A stretch of 64,000 bases of DNA from assembly GCA_036501025.1 (NCBI GenBank), contig DASYBB010000238.1, forward strand, positions 1 to 64,000, in the 5' to 3' direction. Source of the DNA: DASUBV01 sp036501025. GTDB lineage: Bacteria; Actinomycetota; Actinomycetes; Streptosporangiales; Streptosporangiaceae. Position numbers and translations under genes: made by a program. Shown here piece by piece: positions 16,562-25,615 of this stretch (position 1 is the stretch's first letter; the number at the start of each line of letters is the position of its first letter). The notes under the pieces are model-generated. The model saw nothing but the letters and a program-made list of their open reading frames with translations. It was not told where the DNA came from and did not search any database.

Positions 16562-19500
16562 CTAGGCGAGGGCCGGGTAGTCGAGGCTGAGCACCACGGG
16601 GACGGCGCCGAACGGCATCCGGAACCGTGCCCCCGGCCGGTCCGGGGCGTTGGGCTCGGCGATGTTCGGCCAGCGCATGCTGAGCAGGTGGCCGGTCAGC
16701 CCGGCCACCGAGTACGGGAACTCCATGGCCGAGGTGCGGTGCAGCTTGAGCAGGCCGCCCCACCGGAAGGCCGCGTAGACGTTGGCCAGGTCCTGGACCG
16801 ACATGGCGCCGGGCGCGCAGATATCGATGCGGTACACCGCCCAGGCCAGGTCGGCCAGGTCCTCGGCGCACTGCTCCAGGGCCTCCGACCGGGTGCGGAA
16901 GGCCGTGCCATCCGCGTTGGTGGCGCCGAGCTTCTCGCCCTGGACCGGCGAGAGGCGCGGCCGGGCCCGGCACTGCATCCAGTCGCAGGCGGCCAGCATC
17001 TCCCAGCGGAGCCCCGTCTGGCGGGCCACGTCCCGGTACAGCGGCTCCTGCCGGAGCAGCGGCAGCTGCGCCGACGTCAGGAAGGCGGTCGTGACCGACG
17101 CCGGCATCTGGTGCCGGAACCGGCTCGGCCGGCCGGGGGTACCCGCCGCCCGGCGGGTCCGGCCGCTGGCCCCAGCGGCCGGATGCACCGGGCGCGGAGT
17201 CCGCGTCGACACAGTCAGCGCGGACGGGCGCTGGGCGGCCGGCGGCGGGCTCGCGGGGCGCCGGGCGGCAGGAGACTGCGCGGGCGGGGGCGGAGCCGCG
17301 GGGCGCCGGGCGGTGGAGGGCTGCGCGGCGGCAGGCGGGGCAGCGGCGCGCCGGGTGGCCGGAGCCGGGGCAGCGGGGCGTCGGGCAGCGGGAGGCTGCG
17401 CGGCCGGGGGCGAGGCGGCGGGGCGGCGGTCGGCAGGCGTCCCGGCGGTGGGGCGCCCGGAGCGGGGCTGCGCTGCGGAGCGCTGCCCGGCCTCCGGCCG
17501 CGCCGGGGGCCGCGCGGCCGGCTTCCGCGCCGCCGGCGCGGCCTGCGCCGCCGCCCGGCCCGCCGCCGTGCTAGCTGGTACCGCGCCAGCCGGAGTCGCC
17601 CGGGAAAACGGCCGAGCTAGCTCGGACAGGAGGCCAGGTCGCCGCCGCGTCGCGCTGGCCCGGGTGAGCCTGGCCGTGCTGCGTGGGGAGCTGACCGCTG
17701 GCGTCATGGCCGCGGTGGTGTCGCCAGTCGCTGGCGCCGTCGTCGTCGCCGGAATGTCCGCCGCCATGGGACCCGCCGCCGAGGCCGCGGGCTCAGCCGG
17801 AACAGGCGGTGCTCCCGGCACGGCCGCCGTGGCGTGCTGGCCGCCGGCCGCGGCAGGCGGGGCAGCCGCCCGGGCGCGCGAACCGGGGCTGGCCGGCGGC
17901 GGCGTGACCGGAGCGCCGGGCCCGGCAGCCGCGGCCGCTGCGGCCGCGGGCGCGCTCGGCGCCGCCGGGCGGGCCGCTGACCCGGTCGGCCCGGCCGCGC
18001 CCGAGGGGGCCTGATCGGCCGAGGCAGTCGGCACGCCGGGGACGGATGCCGTGGCCGACCCGATGGCGGCCCCGGGCGAAGCCGGGACGGCAGAGCGGGC
18101 GGCACGTGGCGACGGAGCGGCGCGGCCGGCGCCGGACCGGGCCGGCGTCGGCGTCGGCGTCGGACGCTCCGGCCGGGACGGCGCGGGTGCCGGGTCTGGC
18201 CTGCCGGGCGAGGTCGTGCTGGCGGGCGCGGGCTGGCCTCCGGAAGCGGCCGGGGCGGACAGGACAGGCGCCGGCGTGGGTGAGGGCGGTGCCGGCGGCT
18301 TCGGGGTCGCCGCAGGTGATGCCGGGGCCGACGGCGTCGTGGCTGACGGCGTAGGCGCGGGCGGCGTCGGCGTCGGCGTCGGCGTTCGGGCCGGCGGTGA
18401 AGTGGCGGGTGGCGGCGAGGAGGGCCGGGGCGAGGGGGAGGGCGATGCGTGCCCGCTCGGTGACGGAGCCGCGGACGGGCTGGTCGCCGGCACTCCGGGA
18501 ATGGACGAGCCCGCTGGCCCCGTGGATCCCGGCGAGCCCGCGGTCGGCTTCGCGGCCGGGGACGGCGCGGCGCTGTCGTACTGGTAGAGGTCGTACTCGG
18601 ACATCAGGCTGATGATCTTCGCGCCGTAGTGCGGGTCGGTGGCATAGACGCCCGTGAGCGCCGATGCGAAGGCGTTGGGGTTCTGCCGGTAGCTCATCGC
18701 CTGGCGGTAGTAGCCGCTGGTGGCCAGGAGCCGGCCGTGATCATCGATGCTCTCGGCGTCACTGCGGTAGACGCGGAAGGAGCTGGTCACGGTCACGGAC
18801 TGGCCGTTCACGTACTCCTGGGTCGGGAGCCGGTCGCTGCCGGCCGGGCCGATGCCCTTGATGCCGAACAGGTTGTGATCCCGGCTGGCCAGAGCGCTCT
18901 GCCCCCACCCGGACTCGTCGATAGCCTGGGCGATCGTCACGGCCGCCGGTACGCCATACCGGCGCTGGGCCGCGATGGCGCCGGCCGCCACCGCGCTGAT
19001 GAACGTCTGCTGAGAGGATCCGGGCGGCGCCGCCGCGGTCGCTGCCGGCTGATGCCTCCCGTACGGGGCGGCGCCGGCCGCCGGACGGGCCGGGCCGGCC
19101 GGGGCACTCGGCGCGGCCGTCGCGCCGACCGCGGCGGGCACCCCCGGAATCGCGGACACCGCCGCGGATCCCTGAGCCGCGGGCGGCTTGGCCGCGTCCC
19201 GGCCCGCTGGTGCCTTCGGCCGGGCCGGACTCTTCGGGGCGTCGGCCGCGGCGCCGGTCTCCGGCGCGGCGAGCCCGGGAATGGCCGGAGCTGGGCCCGG
19301 CTGGGTCCCGGCCGCGGCCGGCGCCGCGGGCCGGGCCGCGCCCGGCGGGTCCGTCCCCGGCACGGCGGCATCGGCCACCGTCGCCGAGCTCGGCTTGGCG
19401 GCCGGCGCCGAGCCGCCCGCGGCATCCGCTGTCCCGGTGGTCCCGGTGGTCCCGGGACCGCCCGGAGCGGAGGCCGCGGTCCGGCCGGCCGGGCTGGCCG

Positions 19501-20218
19501 CGTCAGCCAGGTCGCCGTTGTTCACGAAACCCGTGACGCCCTGGGCGGCCAGCGGCCCGCTGTACTGGTGGGCGTTCACCGAGAAGTCGGGCAGCGAGTC
19601 CCCGCCGATGGTGTCCAGCACGCCGCTGGCGTAGGACGTGACCACCTCGACGTGACCATCGAACATCACCCAGTCGCCCGCCTGCGGCTGGTAGCCGTCC
19701 CCGATCGGGCGCCAGCGATGCCGGGCCTCCGCGTCCTGCAGGACCGAGATGATCTGCAGGGAGTCCGGGTTCGGGTCGACCCGGACGTCGGCCCAGTCGT
19801 GCAGCGGCCAGGGGTAGCTGGAACCGCCGGTGACCCAGCTCTGCTGACCGACCACCTGCGCCGCGAGCTCCAAGGTGAGGCTGGCGAACGCGGCGCAGGA
19901 CTGGCCGTGGTCCACCCCGTCCGGGCTGTCGCGCTGCCAGATCAGCGCTTCCATCTCGGCCGGCGTCTTGGTCGCCGCCAGGCGCAGGTAGTACTGGGCG
20001 ACATTGACGATCGCCGACCGCAGCATGCCGTTCTTGCTCTCGCCCGGCTGGGCCCGCGCGGTCTGCCGCAGCGCCATCAGGCGAATCTGGGTGATGGGCG
20101 GCGCGGCAGCATCCGTGACCGTCCCCGGCACGAATGAGAAGCCCGTCACGGCGCCGCCCGCCCCCAGGCTGACGAGCGCGGCCGCCTGCTGCCAGCGGGG
20201 CTTGGTCGCTGGATTCAC
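16562..20218 (-). CDS. Giant multidomain peptidoglycan hydrolase (CHAP-like + glucosaminidase)
   Basis: 1218 residues from the GTG at 20216-20218 (AGGGGGGAG precedes it). An N-terminal hydrophobic signal or anchor comes first (AALVSLGAGGAVTGFSFVPG). Residues about 70-250 look like a CHAP/NlpC-type amidase: Cys in GQSCAAFASL and His in VMFDGHVEVV. About 405-553 is a FlgJ/LytG-type N-acetylglucosaminidase: AAVTIAQAIDESGWGQSALA with the probable catalytic Glu, DHNLFGIKG, and YATDPHYGAKI. A Pro/Ala/Ser/Thr linker of over 450 residues leads to a 185-residue C-terminal domain (YRDVARQTGLRWEMLAACDWMQC) that resembles a lysozyme-like fold. It can thus plausibly cut both peptide and glycan strands. 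Middle gene of a three-gene set. Confidence 0.8.
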   Translation of the reverse strand: MNPATKPRWQQAAALVSLGAGGAVTGFSFVPGTVTDAAAPPITQIRLMALRQTARAQPGESKNGMLRSAIVNVAQYYLRLAATKTPAEMEALIWQRDSPDGVDHGQSCAAFASLTLELAAQVVGQQSWVTGGSSYPWPLHDWADVRVDPNPDSLQIISVLQDAEARHRWRPIGDGYQPQAGDWVMFDGHVEVVTSYASGVLDTIGGDSLPDFSVNAHQYSGPLAAQGVTGFVNNGDLADAASPAGRTAASAPGGPGTTGTTGTADAAGGSAPAAKPSSATVADAAVPGTDPPGAARPAAPAAAGTQPGPAPAIPGLAAPETGAAADAPKSPARPKAPAGRDAAKPPAAQGSAAVSAIPGVPAAVGATAAPSAPAGPARPAAGAAPYGRHQPAATAAAPPGSSQQTFISAVAAGAIAAQRRYGVPAAVTIAQAIDESGWGQSALASRDHNLFGIKGIGPAGSDRLPTQEYVNGQSVTVTSSFRVYRSDAESIDDHGRLLATSGYYRQAMSYRQNPNAFASALTGVYATDPHYGAKIISLMSEYDLYQYDSAAPSPAAKPTAGSPGSTGPAGSSIPGVPATSPSAAPSPSGHASPSPSPRPSSPPPATSPPARTPTPTPTPPAPTPSATTPSAPASPAATPKPPAPPSPTPAPVLSAPAASGGQPAPASTTSPGRPDPAPAPSRPERPTPTPTPARSGAGRAAPSPRAARSAVPASPGAAIGSATASVPGVPTASADQAPSGAAGPTGSAARPAAPSAPAAAAAAAAGPGAPVTPPPASPGSRARAAAPPAAAGGQHATAAVPGAPPVPAEPAASAAGPMAADIPATTTAPATGDTTAAMTPAVSSPRSTARLTRASATRRRPGLLSELARPFSRATPAGAVPASTAAGRAAAQAAPAARKPAARPPARPEAGQRSAAQPRSGRPTAGTPADRRPAASPPAAQPPAARRPAAPAPATRRAAAPPAAAQPSTARRPAAPPPPAQSPAARRPASPPPAAQRPSALTVSTRTPRPVHPAAGASGRTRRAAGTPGRPSRFRHQMPASVTTAFLTSAQLPLLRQEPLYRDVARQTGLRWEMLAACDWMQCRARPRLSPVQGEKLGATNADGTAFRTRSEALEQCAEDLADLAWAVYRIDICAPGAMSVQDLANVYAAFRWGGLLKLHRTSAMEFPYSVAGLTGHLLSMRWPNIAEPNAPDRPGARFRMPFGAVPVVLSLDYPALA

Positions 20219-20298
20219 GCGCTCCCCCCTTTCCTGGCCTGCGCCACGTTGTCCGCACGGGACCTCACGCGAGGCCGCTGGTCGCGGCCCGGCTCCCG

Positions 20299-21399
20299 TC
20301 AGGCCGGCGGCTGGGCGTTCCGCAGGTTCCGGAGGATGGACTGGACCTGCGGGTCGGCCGGGTTGTTCGCGTTCACGAACAGCACGCCGGCGTTCTGGGC
20401 GGCCTGGGGCGCGGCACCGACGATCCACTTCTGGTAGACGTCAGCGACGAGGGCCGCCTGCCCGGCCGGGACGTCAACCGGCCGGGCGCACACGGCCGGG
20501 AAGCCGCGCCGCATCTTGAGGGCGGGGGACCCCGTGTAACGGGTGCAGTTCGCCGCGGTGCTCTCGAGCCCGGGCTGGACGACCGCCTTCCCGTTGGTGC
20601 CGGTGACCGTGGCGCCGCCGATGATGTTGTTGATGGCACGAGCCGCGACCTCGAGGCTGTCGACTGGATTCGCCGGGCTGTACGGGTGATGGAGATTCAG
20701 CGACCAGGCCACCTCGCCGCCCTGGGCCGGAGTGATCGGCTCAAGGCCCATGCGCCCCGACTTCGCGTCGCCGAAGTCCGGATTGCCGCCGCTGGTCATC
20801 AGCGCGAATACCCACAGGATCTGCCGCGTCGGCTGCGCGCAGGCAAAGTTGACCTGGCCGGGCTCCGACGCCACGTCAGGGTTCTTGCAGGCCGTCGCGG
20901 ATTGCGCGGTGACGGTCGCCACGCTGGACGGCCACGCCGCGCCGCCACCGGAAAGGACGAGCACCAGGATCGTCACCAGCGCCGCCCCGGCGGCGCAGCC
21001 GACCACAATGAGCTGCCGCCGCGAGATATTCCAGTAATGACGGCCACCCCGGCCGTGCGTGACCAGAACTTCCGTCCGCGCCTGCGCTGACGGCATTGGC
21101 GCGCCCGAATTGGCGGAGTCATCATCGGGCCGGGAATCCGCATCGGGGTCCAGCGCGTATGCATCATCCGGGTGGAGAAAAGCCGATCCGAAGTCCAATT
21201 CATCCGGGCCGGAGCTGGCGGGATGAGCCGGGTCAAACTGCTCGGGATTGACCGCTGAATCGTACCCGGACTCGCCTAGCTCGCGCTCCAGCTGCCCGCG
21301 GGCATCGGACAGCTTCCGCTGAAGGTCCGCGGCTTCGTTCTGCAAGTCAGCCAGCCGCTGGCTCCGCTGGCGGACGCTGTCGCCGATCTGCGTTCTCAT
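20299..21399 (-). CDS. Membrane protein with coiled coil and inactive lytic-transglycosylase-like domain
   Basis: 366 residues. Residues 1-45 form a charged coiled coil (LQNEAADLQRKLSDARGQLE), 50-120 are acidic and disordered, and a membrane helix follows (LIVVGCAAGAALVTILVLVLS). The external part contains ILWVFALMTSGGNPDFGD, then GRMGLEPITPAQGGEVAWSLN, and SLEVAARAINNIIGG. This follows the order of soluble lytic transglycosylase motifs (ESGGNP, GLMQ, NP..N...G), but the catalytic Glu is replaced by Thr and MQ by EP, so it is probably a glycan-binding or structural relative. First gene of the minus-strand envelope module, 80 bp before the hydrolase gene. Confidence 0.6.
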   Translation of the reverse strand: MRTQIGDSVRQRSQRLADLQNEAADLQRKLSDARGQLERELGESGYDSAVNPEQFDPAHPASSGPDELDFGSAFLHPDDAYALDPDADSRPDDDSANSGAPMPSAQARTEVLVTHGRGGRHYWNISRRQLIVVGCAAGAALVTILVLVLSGGGAAWPSSVATVTAQSATACKNPDVASEPGQVNFACAQPTRQILWVFALMTSGGNPDFGDAKSGRMGLEPITPAQGGEVAWSLNLHHPYSPANPVDSLEVAARAINNIIGGATVTGTNGKAVVQPGLESTAANCTRYTGSPALKMRRGFPAVCARPVDVPAGQAALVADVYQKWIVGAAPQAAQNAGVLFVNANNPADPQVQSILRNLRNAQPPA

Positions 21400-21671
21400 C
21401 CCTCACCTCTAGCGTGCGGCCTGTGAAAGGCGTTGTGTATCCAGGCCCGGACGGGACCCGAAGGAACTGCCTGCGGGGTATCTGGCCGGCGACTCGCGGG
21501 CGTTTCGCCGGGCAGGTCCACGCGGCCGGCTGTCACCTAGCCGGCGGCCGGCGCGGCCCCCGCCTCGCGCTGGCCAGCACGGCTGCAGGCACCCGGCGGG
21601 CCGGCCGCAGGCGTCTGAAGACGTCCGGCTGACCTGGATGCCGCGCTACGAGTAACCTGTGCCATGGCTCA

Positions 21672-21728
21672 ATTAGAACACACGTACGAGCATCGTGTGA
21701 AGGGCCCGCGATTAGAATACACGTTCGG
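21672..21728. promoter_or_regulatory. Two similar elements resembling degenerate LexA boxes
   Basis: ATTAGAACACACGTACGAG at 21672 and ATTAGAATACACGTTCGG at 21711 share 14 or more bases and are spaced 39 bp apart. Each looks like a degenerate copy of the actinobacterial SOS operator TCGAAC-N4-GTTCGA (about 10 of 12 and 9 of 12 matching positions, counted by hand). A damage-response repressor site is one possibility; another regulator's direct repeats is equally possible. The nearest genes are 270 bp away on the left (minus strand) and 680 bp away on the right. Confidence 0.3.
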
Positions 21729-21779
21729 TCTGACATTCCCGGGTGCCAGCAGGCCGACCAGGGCAGACGCCACCCAGCA

Positions 21780-21811
21780 CGGCCCTATCGGGCCCAGCCC
21801 CGATAGGGCCG
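21780..21811. terminator. Perfect 13-bp hairpin
   Basis: GGCCCTATCGGG (21781-21792) and its exact complement (21799-21810) are separated by six bases, and the flanking C/G pair extends the stem to 13 bp. There is no T-run. It lies in a gene-free region, so it may be a terminator, a repeat element or part of a regulatory structure. Confidence 0.5.
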
Positions 21812-21976
21812 CCGGAACGGCGGCCGGCCGGCGCCCGAGTCTGGCATCCGAGCGCCCCGCCCGCCCCGCCGGCGGGACCGGGCCAGGCGCCCATCGGCGG
21901 ACCATCAACGGGTGCCCCTGGCACCCCGCCCGGCCGCCAGCCACGGCCGCCCTTGGCCCGTCCTGCCCATCCGCCG

Positions 21977-22008
21977 CCGGCACGATCAGTCGCCGGCACG
22001 ATCAGTCG
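21977..22008. repeat. 16-bp tandem duplication
   Basis: Two exact adjacent copies of CCGGCACGATCAGTCG. This is too short for an array; it may be a slippage product or a twin binding site ahead of the exporter gene 400 bp downstream. Confidence 0.6.
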
Positions 22009-22410
22009 CCGCCCGCCCGGCCGGTCCCACCGGGCGGCCGGTCACCCCCGCCGGGCACCGGGTGGCTGCTCGAGGGAACGGCCGCCGGCGCCGATTGATT
22101 CCAGGCGCGCCGCCTCTCCATAGGCCGACCGGTCCGTGGGCCGGACGCCTTTCGGTCGCGAAATTGCCAGGCGGGTCGACTTTGGCGCCTATTGTGCGGC
22201 CGGCCGGCCGCCGACCCGGATTTCCTCGGGCTCACGGAACTCTCCGCAATGGTGGCGCTTTCGGCCCGCGCGCGGATGAAGCTCGCGTTTCCGGGAGTCT
22301 CAGTGGGGCGAGCGGCTGGCCCGAAAACGGCTGGCCGACGCCATCTCCGCGCTCTCATACTGGTTGTGCCGGGTACAGGGGTAATTGCCCGACGGAGGGA
22401 GCGGCCCGTC

Positions 22411-24414
22411 ATGCGGTCCTCATCGATCAGGCGCCGTCCGGGTAAGAAGACCAAGCCCGACGAGGCCCGCCCGCCCCCTGACCCCCACGCCGAAGACCCC
22501 CACGCCGATGACCCCCACGCCGATGACCCCCACGCCGAAGACCCGCAGGCCGACGAGCTGAGCGCCGAGCTCGCCACCGCCTACTGGACCGCTTACCGCG
22601 ACCGGATGGCCACGATCGGCTTCCGCGCCATGGCCCGGCAGTTCCCCGGCCTCGTCGGTCAGGCCGTCCGGCTGGGCTGGGAGGCCGGCCGCGGGGACAC
22701 GACCGCGACCATCGCGGCGAGCCTGGCCTCCGGGGTGTTCACCGGCTACGCGCTCCTGGCCTCGACCAGCGTGCTGCAGGCCCTGTTCGCGGCTGGCCCG
22801 ACCCCCGGCCGCGTCCGGGCCGCGATCCCGTCGCTCCTGGTCGTCGCCGCGGCCGTCGCGGCCCGGTCGGGACTGCAGGCGGCCGCGGGCTGGTCCCAGG
22901 CCCGCCTGGAGCCGCAGATCCGCCGCGTGGTGGAGACCCGGCTATTCGAGCTGACGACGCGCGTTCAGCTGAGCGCGTTCGATGACGCTGAGTTCAACGA
23001 CGCGATGCTGCGCGCTCGAGACCGGGGCGTGATGTCAGCCGCTGAGGTCGTCGAGACGGTCCTCGACTGCCTGACCGGGGGGGTCGGCATCGCCGCGGCC
23101 GCCGTGGTCGTGAGCGTCCTGAACCCCATCCTGCTGGCCGTGCTGGTGGCCGCTGAGGTGCCCGGCGGGTGGGCCGCCGTGCGGTCGGCCCGGATCGGTT
23201 ACGCCACCAACTTCGCGCTGGCCGACAGCCGGCGCCGCAAGTGGATCCTGTCTGACCTCATGGCCATGCGCCGGACCGCCGCCGAGCTGCGGTCCTTCAC
23301 CTTCGCGCCGTTCCTGCTGGCGCGCTTCCGCCAGCTCGTCGCCTACGAGCGGGACGCCGAGCTGGTGGCGGCGCGGCGGCAGGCACTGACCAGGGTCGCC
23401 GCGAACGTGGCCGGCGGCGTCGCCACCGCGGGCGTCTACGTCGTGCTCGGCGTCCTGCTGGCCGTCGGCACCGTGCCGCTCGCCATCGCGGGCACGGCCG
23501 TCCTGGCCATCCGCTCGGCCCAGGCCTCGCTGGCCCAGCTGCTATATGCCGTGAACCGCTGTTACGAGGAAGGGCTCTACTTCTCCGACTACCTGGCGTT
23601 CTGCACCCGCGCGGCCGGCCTCGCCCCGGCGCGCGGCGGCCAGCCGGCGCCGGCCGGGTTCGACCGCATCACCGCCGAACGCGTCACCTTCGCCTATCCC
23701 GGCGCCACCGAGCCGGCGCTGCGCGAGGTCAGCATCGAGATCCGCCGCGGCCAGGTCGTCGCCCTGGTCGGCGAGAACGGCTCCGGGAAGACCACGCTCG
23801 CCAAGCTGCTGGCCGGCCTGTACCAGCCGGACTCGGGCTCGGTCTGCTGGGACCGGACGCCGACCTCCGCGATCGACCCCGACCGGCTGCGCGAGCAGAT
23901 CGCCGTGATTGCCCAGGACCACGTGAACTGGCCGCTGACCGTGGCCCACAACATTGTCATGGGCCGCGCCGCCGACCCCGGGGCGCTGGCCCGGGCGGCC
24001 GAGGTGGCCGGCGCCGACCGGGTCATCGGGGAACTGCCCCGCGGCTACCGCACTCTGCTCGACCGGCAGTTCAAGGACGGCGTCGAGCTCTCCGGCGGCC
24101 AGTGGCAGCGGATCGCGGTCGCGCGGGGCTTCTACCGCGCCGCCCCGCTGCTGATCATGGACGAGCCCACCGCCGCCCTCGACGCCCGCGCCGAGTACGC
24201 CCTCTTCTCGTCGTTCCGCGAGCACGCCCGGGGCCGCAGCGTGCTGATCATCACCCACCGCCTGGCCAGCGTGCGCCAGGCCGACCGGGTGTACGTCCTG
24301 CACGACGGGCGCGTGACCGAGCAGGGCACGCACGCCGAACTGCTGGCCCGGCGCGGCCGGTATGCCGAGCTGTACACCCTCCAGGCCTCCCAGTACGACC
24401 CCGCGCCGGGCTGA
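22411..24414 (+). CDS. ABC exporter, fused membrane and ATPase domains
   Basis: 667 residues from the ATG at 22411 (GGAGGGA ten bases upstream). Residues 24-49 contain five 5-residue repeats (DPHAE, DPHAD and variants), an Asp/His-rich stretch. About six membrane helices span residues 80-370. The nucleotide-binding domain follows: Walker A ALVGENGSGKTTLAK, signature ELSGGQWQRIAVARG, Walker B PLLIMDEPTAALD and H-loop IITHRLASV. It is a half-size exporter acting as a homodimer; such proteins export peptides, lipids or drugs. No biosynthetic gene is next to it, so the cargo is unknown. The following 335 bp carry a hairpin and no gene. Confidence 0.85.
   Translation: MRSSSIRRRPGKKTKPDEARPPPDPHAEDPHADDPHADDPHAEDPQADELSAELATAYWTAYRDRMATIGFRAMARQFPGLVGQAVRLGWEAGRGDTTATIAASLASGVFTGYALLASTSVLQALFAAGPTPGRVRAAIPSLLVVAAAVAARSGLQAAAGWSQARLEPQIRRVVETRLFELTTRVQLSAFDDAEFNDAMLRARDRGVMSAAEVVETVLDCLTGGVGIAAAAVVVSVLNPILLAVLVAAEVPGGWAAVRSARIGYATNFALADSRRRKWILSDLMAMRRTAAELRSFTFAPFLLARFRQLVAYERDAELVAARRQALTRVAANVAGGVATAGVYVVLGVLLAVGTVPLAIAGTAVLAIRSAQASLAQLLYAVNRCYEEGLYFSDYLAFCTRAAGLAPARGGQPAPAGFDRITAERVTFAYPGATEPALREVSIEIRRGQVVALVGENGSGKTTLAKLLAGLYQPDSGSVCWDRTPTSAIDPDRLREQIAVIAQDHVNWPLTVAHNIVMGRAADPGALARAAEVAGADRVIGELPRGYRTLLDRQFKDGVELSGGQWQRIAVARGFYRAAPLLIMDEPTAALDARAEYALFSSFREHARGRSVLIITHRLASVRQADRVYVLHDGRVTEQGTHAELLARRGRYAELYTLQASQYDPAPG
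22480..22554 (+). repeat. In-frame 15-bp tandem repeat (5 units)
   Basis: Five tandem 15-bp units, GACCCCCACGCCGA(A/T) four times and one diverged copy, inside the exporter gene. They encode Asp-Pro-His-Ala-Glu/Asp five times. Because the unit length is a multiple of three, copy-number change would keep the frame. The product is an Asp/His-rich cytoplasmic tail that might bind metal (inference). Confidence 0.85.
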
Positions 24415-24749
24415 CCGCTCCCCGGGTTCCGCACCTGGGGAGTGCTGCAAACGAATGCATAGTCGCCAGGCATCGGGGCGCCCGTGCGGTTTCATGTCTG
24501 GGCCTCCGAGGGCCCCCCGGGCGCCGGGATGGAATTTCGCAGAATCCGCAGCCGCCAACACCCGCTCGCCGGATCGGCCGGAGAGCCGGGGCTATCCGGT
24601 ACGGTCCGGCCGATACTCGCCCTTCGGCCTCGATCCGGCCTATCTGTGATGATTCAGTGACGGCATGCTCACGCGCCGCCAGCGGTCGGGCCGGCGCTTT
24701 CCGTCGGCCGGCTGCGCATGGGCCGAGGACAGCGCGAGACAATGCGGCT
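24415..24749. other. 335-bp gene-free stretch after the ABC exporter
   Basis: No supported coding frame. At the left edge, CTCCCC (24418-24423) and GGGGAG (24437-24442) with further partial pairing form a modest terminator-like hairpin just after the exporter stop. The rest is GC-rich with no clear promoter consensus; the leader of the SDR gene must lie in its last 100 bp. Confidence 0.45.
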
Positions 24750-25487
24750 ATGGATTCCCTTGACCTGGCCGGCGCCGTTGTGATCGTCACCGGCGCCTCG
24801 TCAGGAATCGGCGCGGCCACGGCCCGGCTGCTCTATGCCGCTGGCGCCCATCCGGTCCTCGCGGCGCGGCGGGCGGATCGCCTTGCGGTGCTCAGCGCCG
24901 ACCTCGGCGGAGCGCTGGCCGTCACCGCCGATGTCACCGACCGCGGTGATATCCGCCGAATCGCGGAGGCCACCCTCGAGCGTCATGGTCAAATTAACGC
25001 GCTCGTTAACAATGCCGGGGCCAGCCTGCATTTGCCGCTTGACCGGCTTGATCCAGAAGACTTCGCCCGTGCCCTGGGCCTCAACGTCGTCAGCGTCCTG
25101 GCCATGACTCAGGCCGTGCTGCCGGCCATGCGCGCGCAGGGCTCGGGAAGCGTCGTGAACGTCAGTTCGGGCACCACCCGGCTGGCGCCGCCGGGAGTGG
25201 GCGGCTATGCCGCCAGCAAGGCCGCCCTCAACCTGCTGACCGAGGTCCTGCGGAAGGAACTGGCAGGTGAGGGTATTGCCGTGTCGCTGGTCGTCCCGTC
25301 GATCACGGCTACCGAGTTTGCCGGCGGCCGCTTTCTGAGAGGCGGTCCAGTGCCGCCGGGAATGGTGCCGCACAGCGCCGAGTACGTCGGCCGGATCATC
25401 CTCCGGGCACTGCGTTCCGGCGAGGCCAGCATCGACATCCCGCATGGTCCCGAGCAGCCCGGCCTGGCCGTGCTTCCGGCCGGCTGA
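24750..25487 (+). CDS. Short-chain dehydrogenase/reductase (SDR)
   Basis: 245 residues with a complete classical SDR signature: cofactor loop VTGASSGIGAATA at residues 12-24, NNAG in the fourth strand, catalytic Ser in VNVSSGTT and the Tyr-x-x-x-Lys pair in GGYAASKAALN. Asp/Arg preference after strand 2 (LAARRADRL) suggests NADP(H). The ATG at 24750 starts MDSLDLAGAVVIVTG. Monocistronic by position. The substrate (an alcohol or keto group) cannot be inferred from context. Confidence 0.88.
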   Translation: MDSLDLAGAVVIVTGASSGIGAATARLLYAAGAHPVLAARRADRLAVLSADLGGALAVTADVTDRGDIRRIAEATLERHGQINALVNNAGASLHLPLDRLDPEDFARALGLNVVSVLAMTQAVLPAMRAQGSGSVVNVSSGTTRLAPPGVGGYAASKAALNLLTEVLRKELAGEGIAVSLVVPSITATEFAGGRFLRGGPVPPGMVPHSAEYVGRIILRALRSGEASIDIPHGPEQPGLAVLPAG

Positions 25488-25615
25488 GAAAAGCGGCCGC
25501 CGCGGCCGCGCCGAGGCCCGGCTCCGGCGGCCCGGAGGGGGCTGATTTCTGCATTACCGCTGCCTTATCGGAGGGGCCTAGGCAGCCCGCAAGGGCCGCC
25601 GTGTCGCGGGTCACT

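Larger units (their letters stand above)
21400..22410. other. 1-kb gene-free, repeat-rich region
   Basis: No frame here reads like a protein; the open stretches are Arg/Pro/Gly translations of GC-rich DNA. The region holds a pair of similar elements at 21672 and 21711, a hairpin at 21780-21811, a 16-bp tandem duplication at 21977-22008, and presumably promoters for the genes on both sides (minus-strand envelope module and plus-strand exporter). It is the longest non-coding stretch in the window. Confidence 0.6.

Noticed and set aside
21664..22098. A 144-codon frame over the repeat-rich intergenic region
   Set aside because: Its first repeats (LEHTYE, LEYTFG) just translate the DNA repeats; the rest is Pro/Gly/Ser/Arg low complexity.
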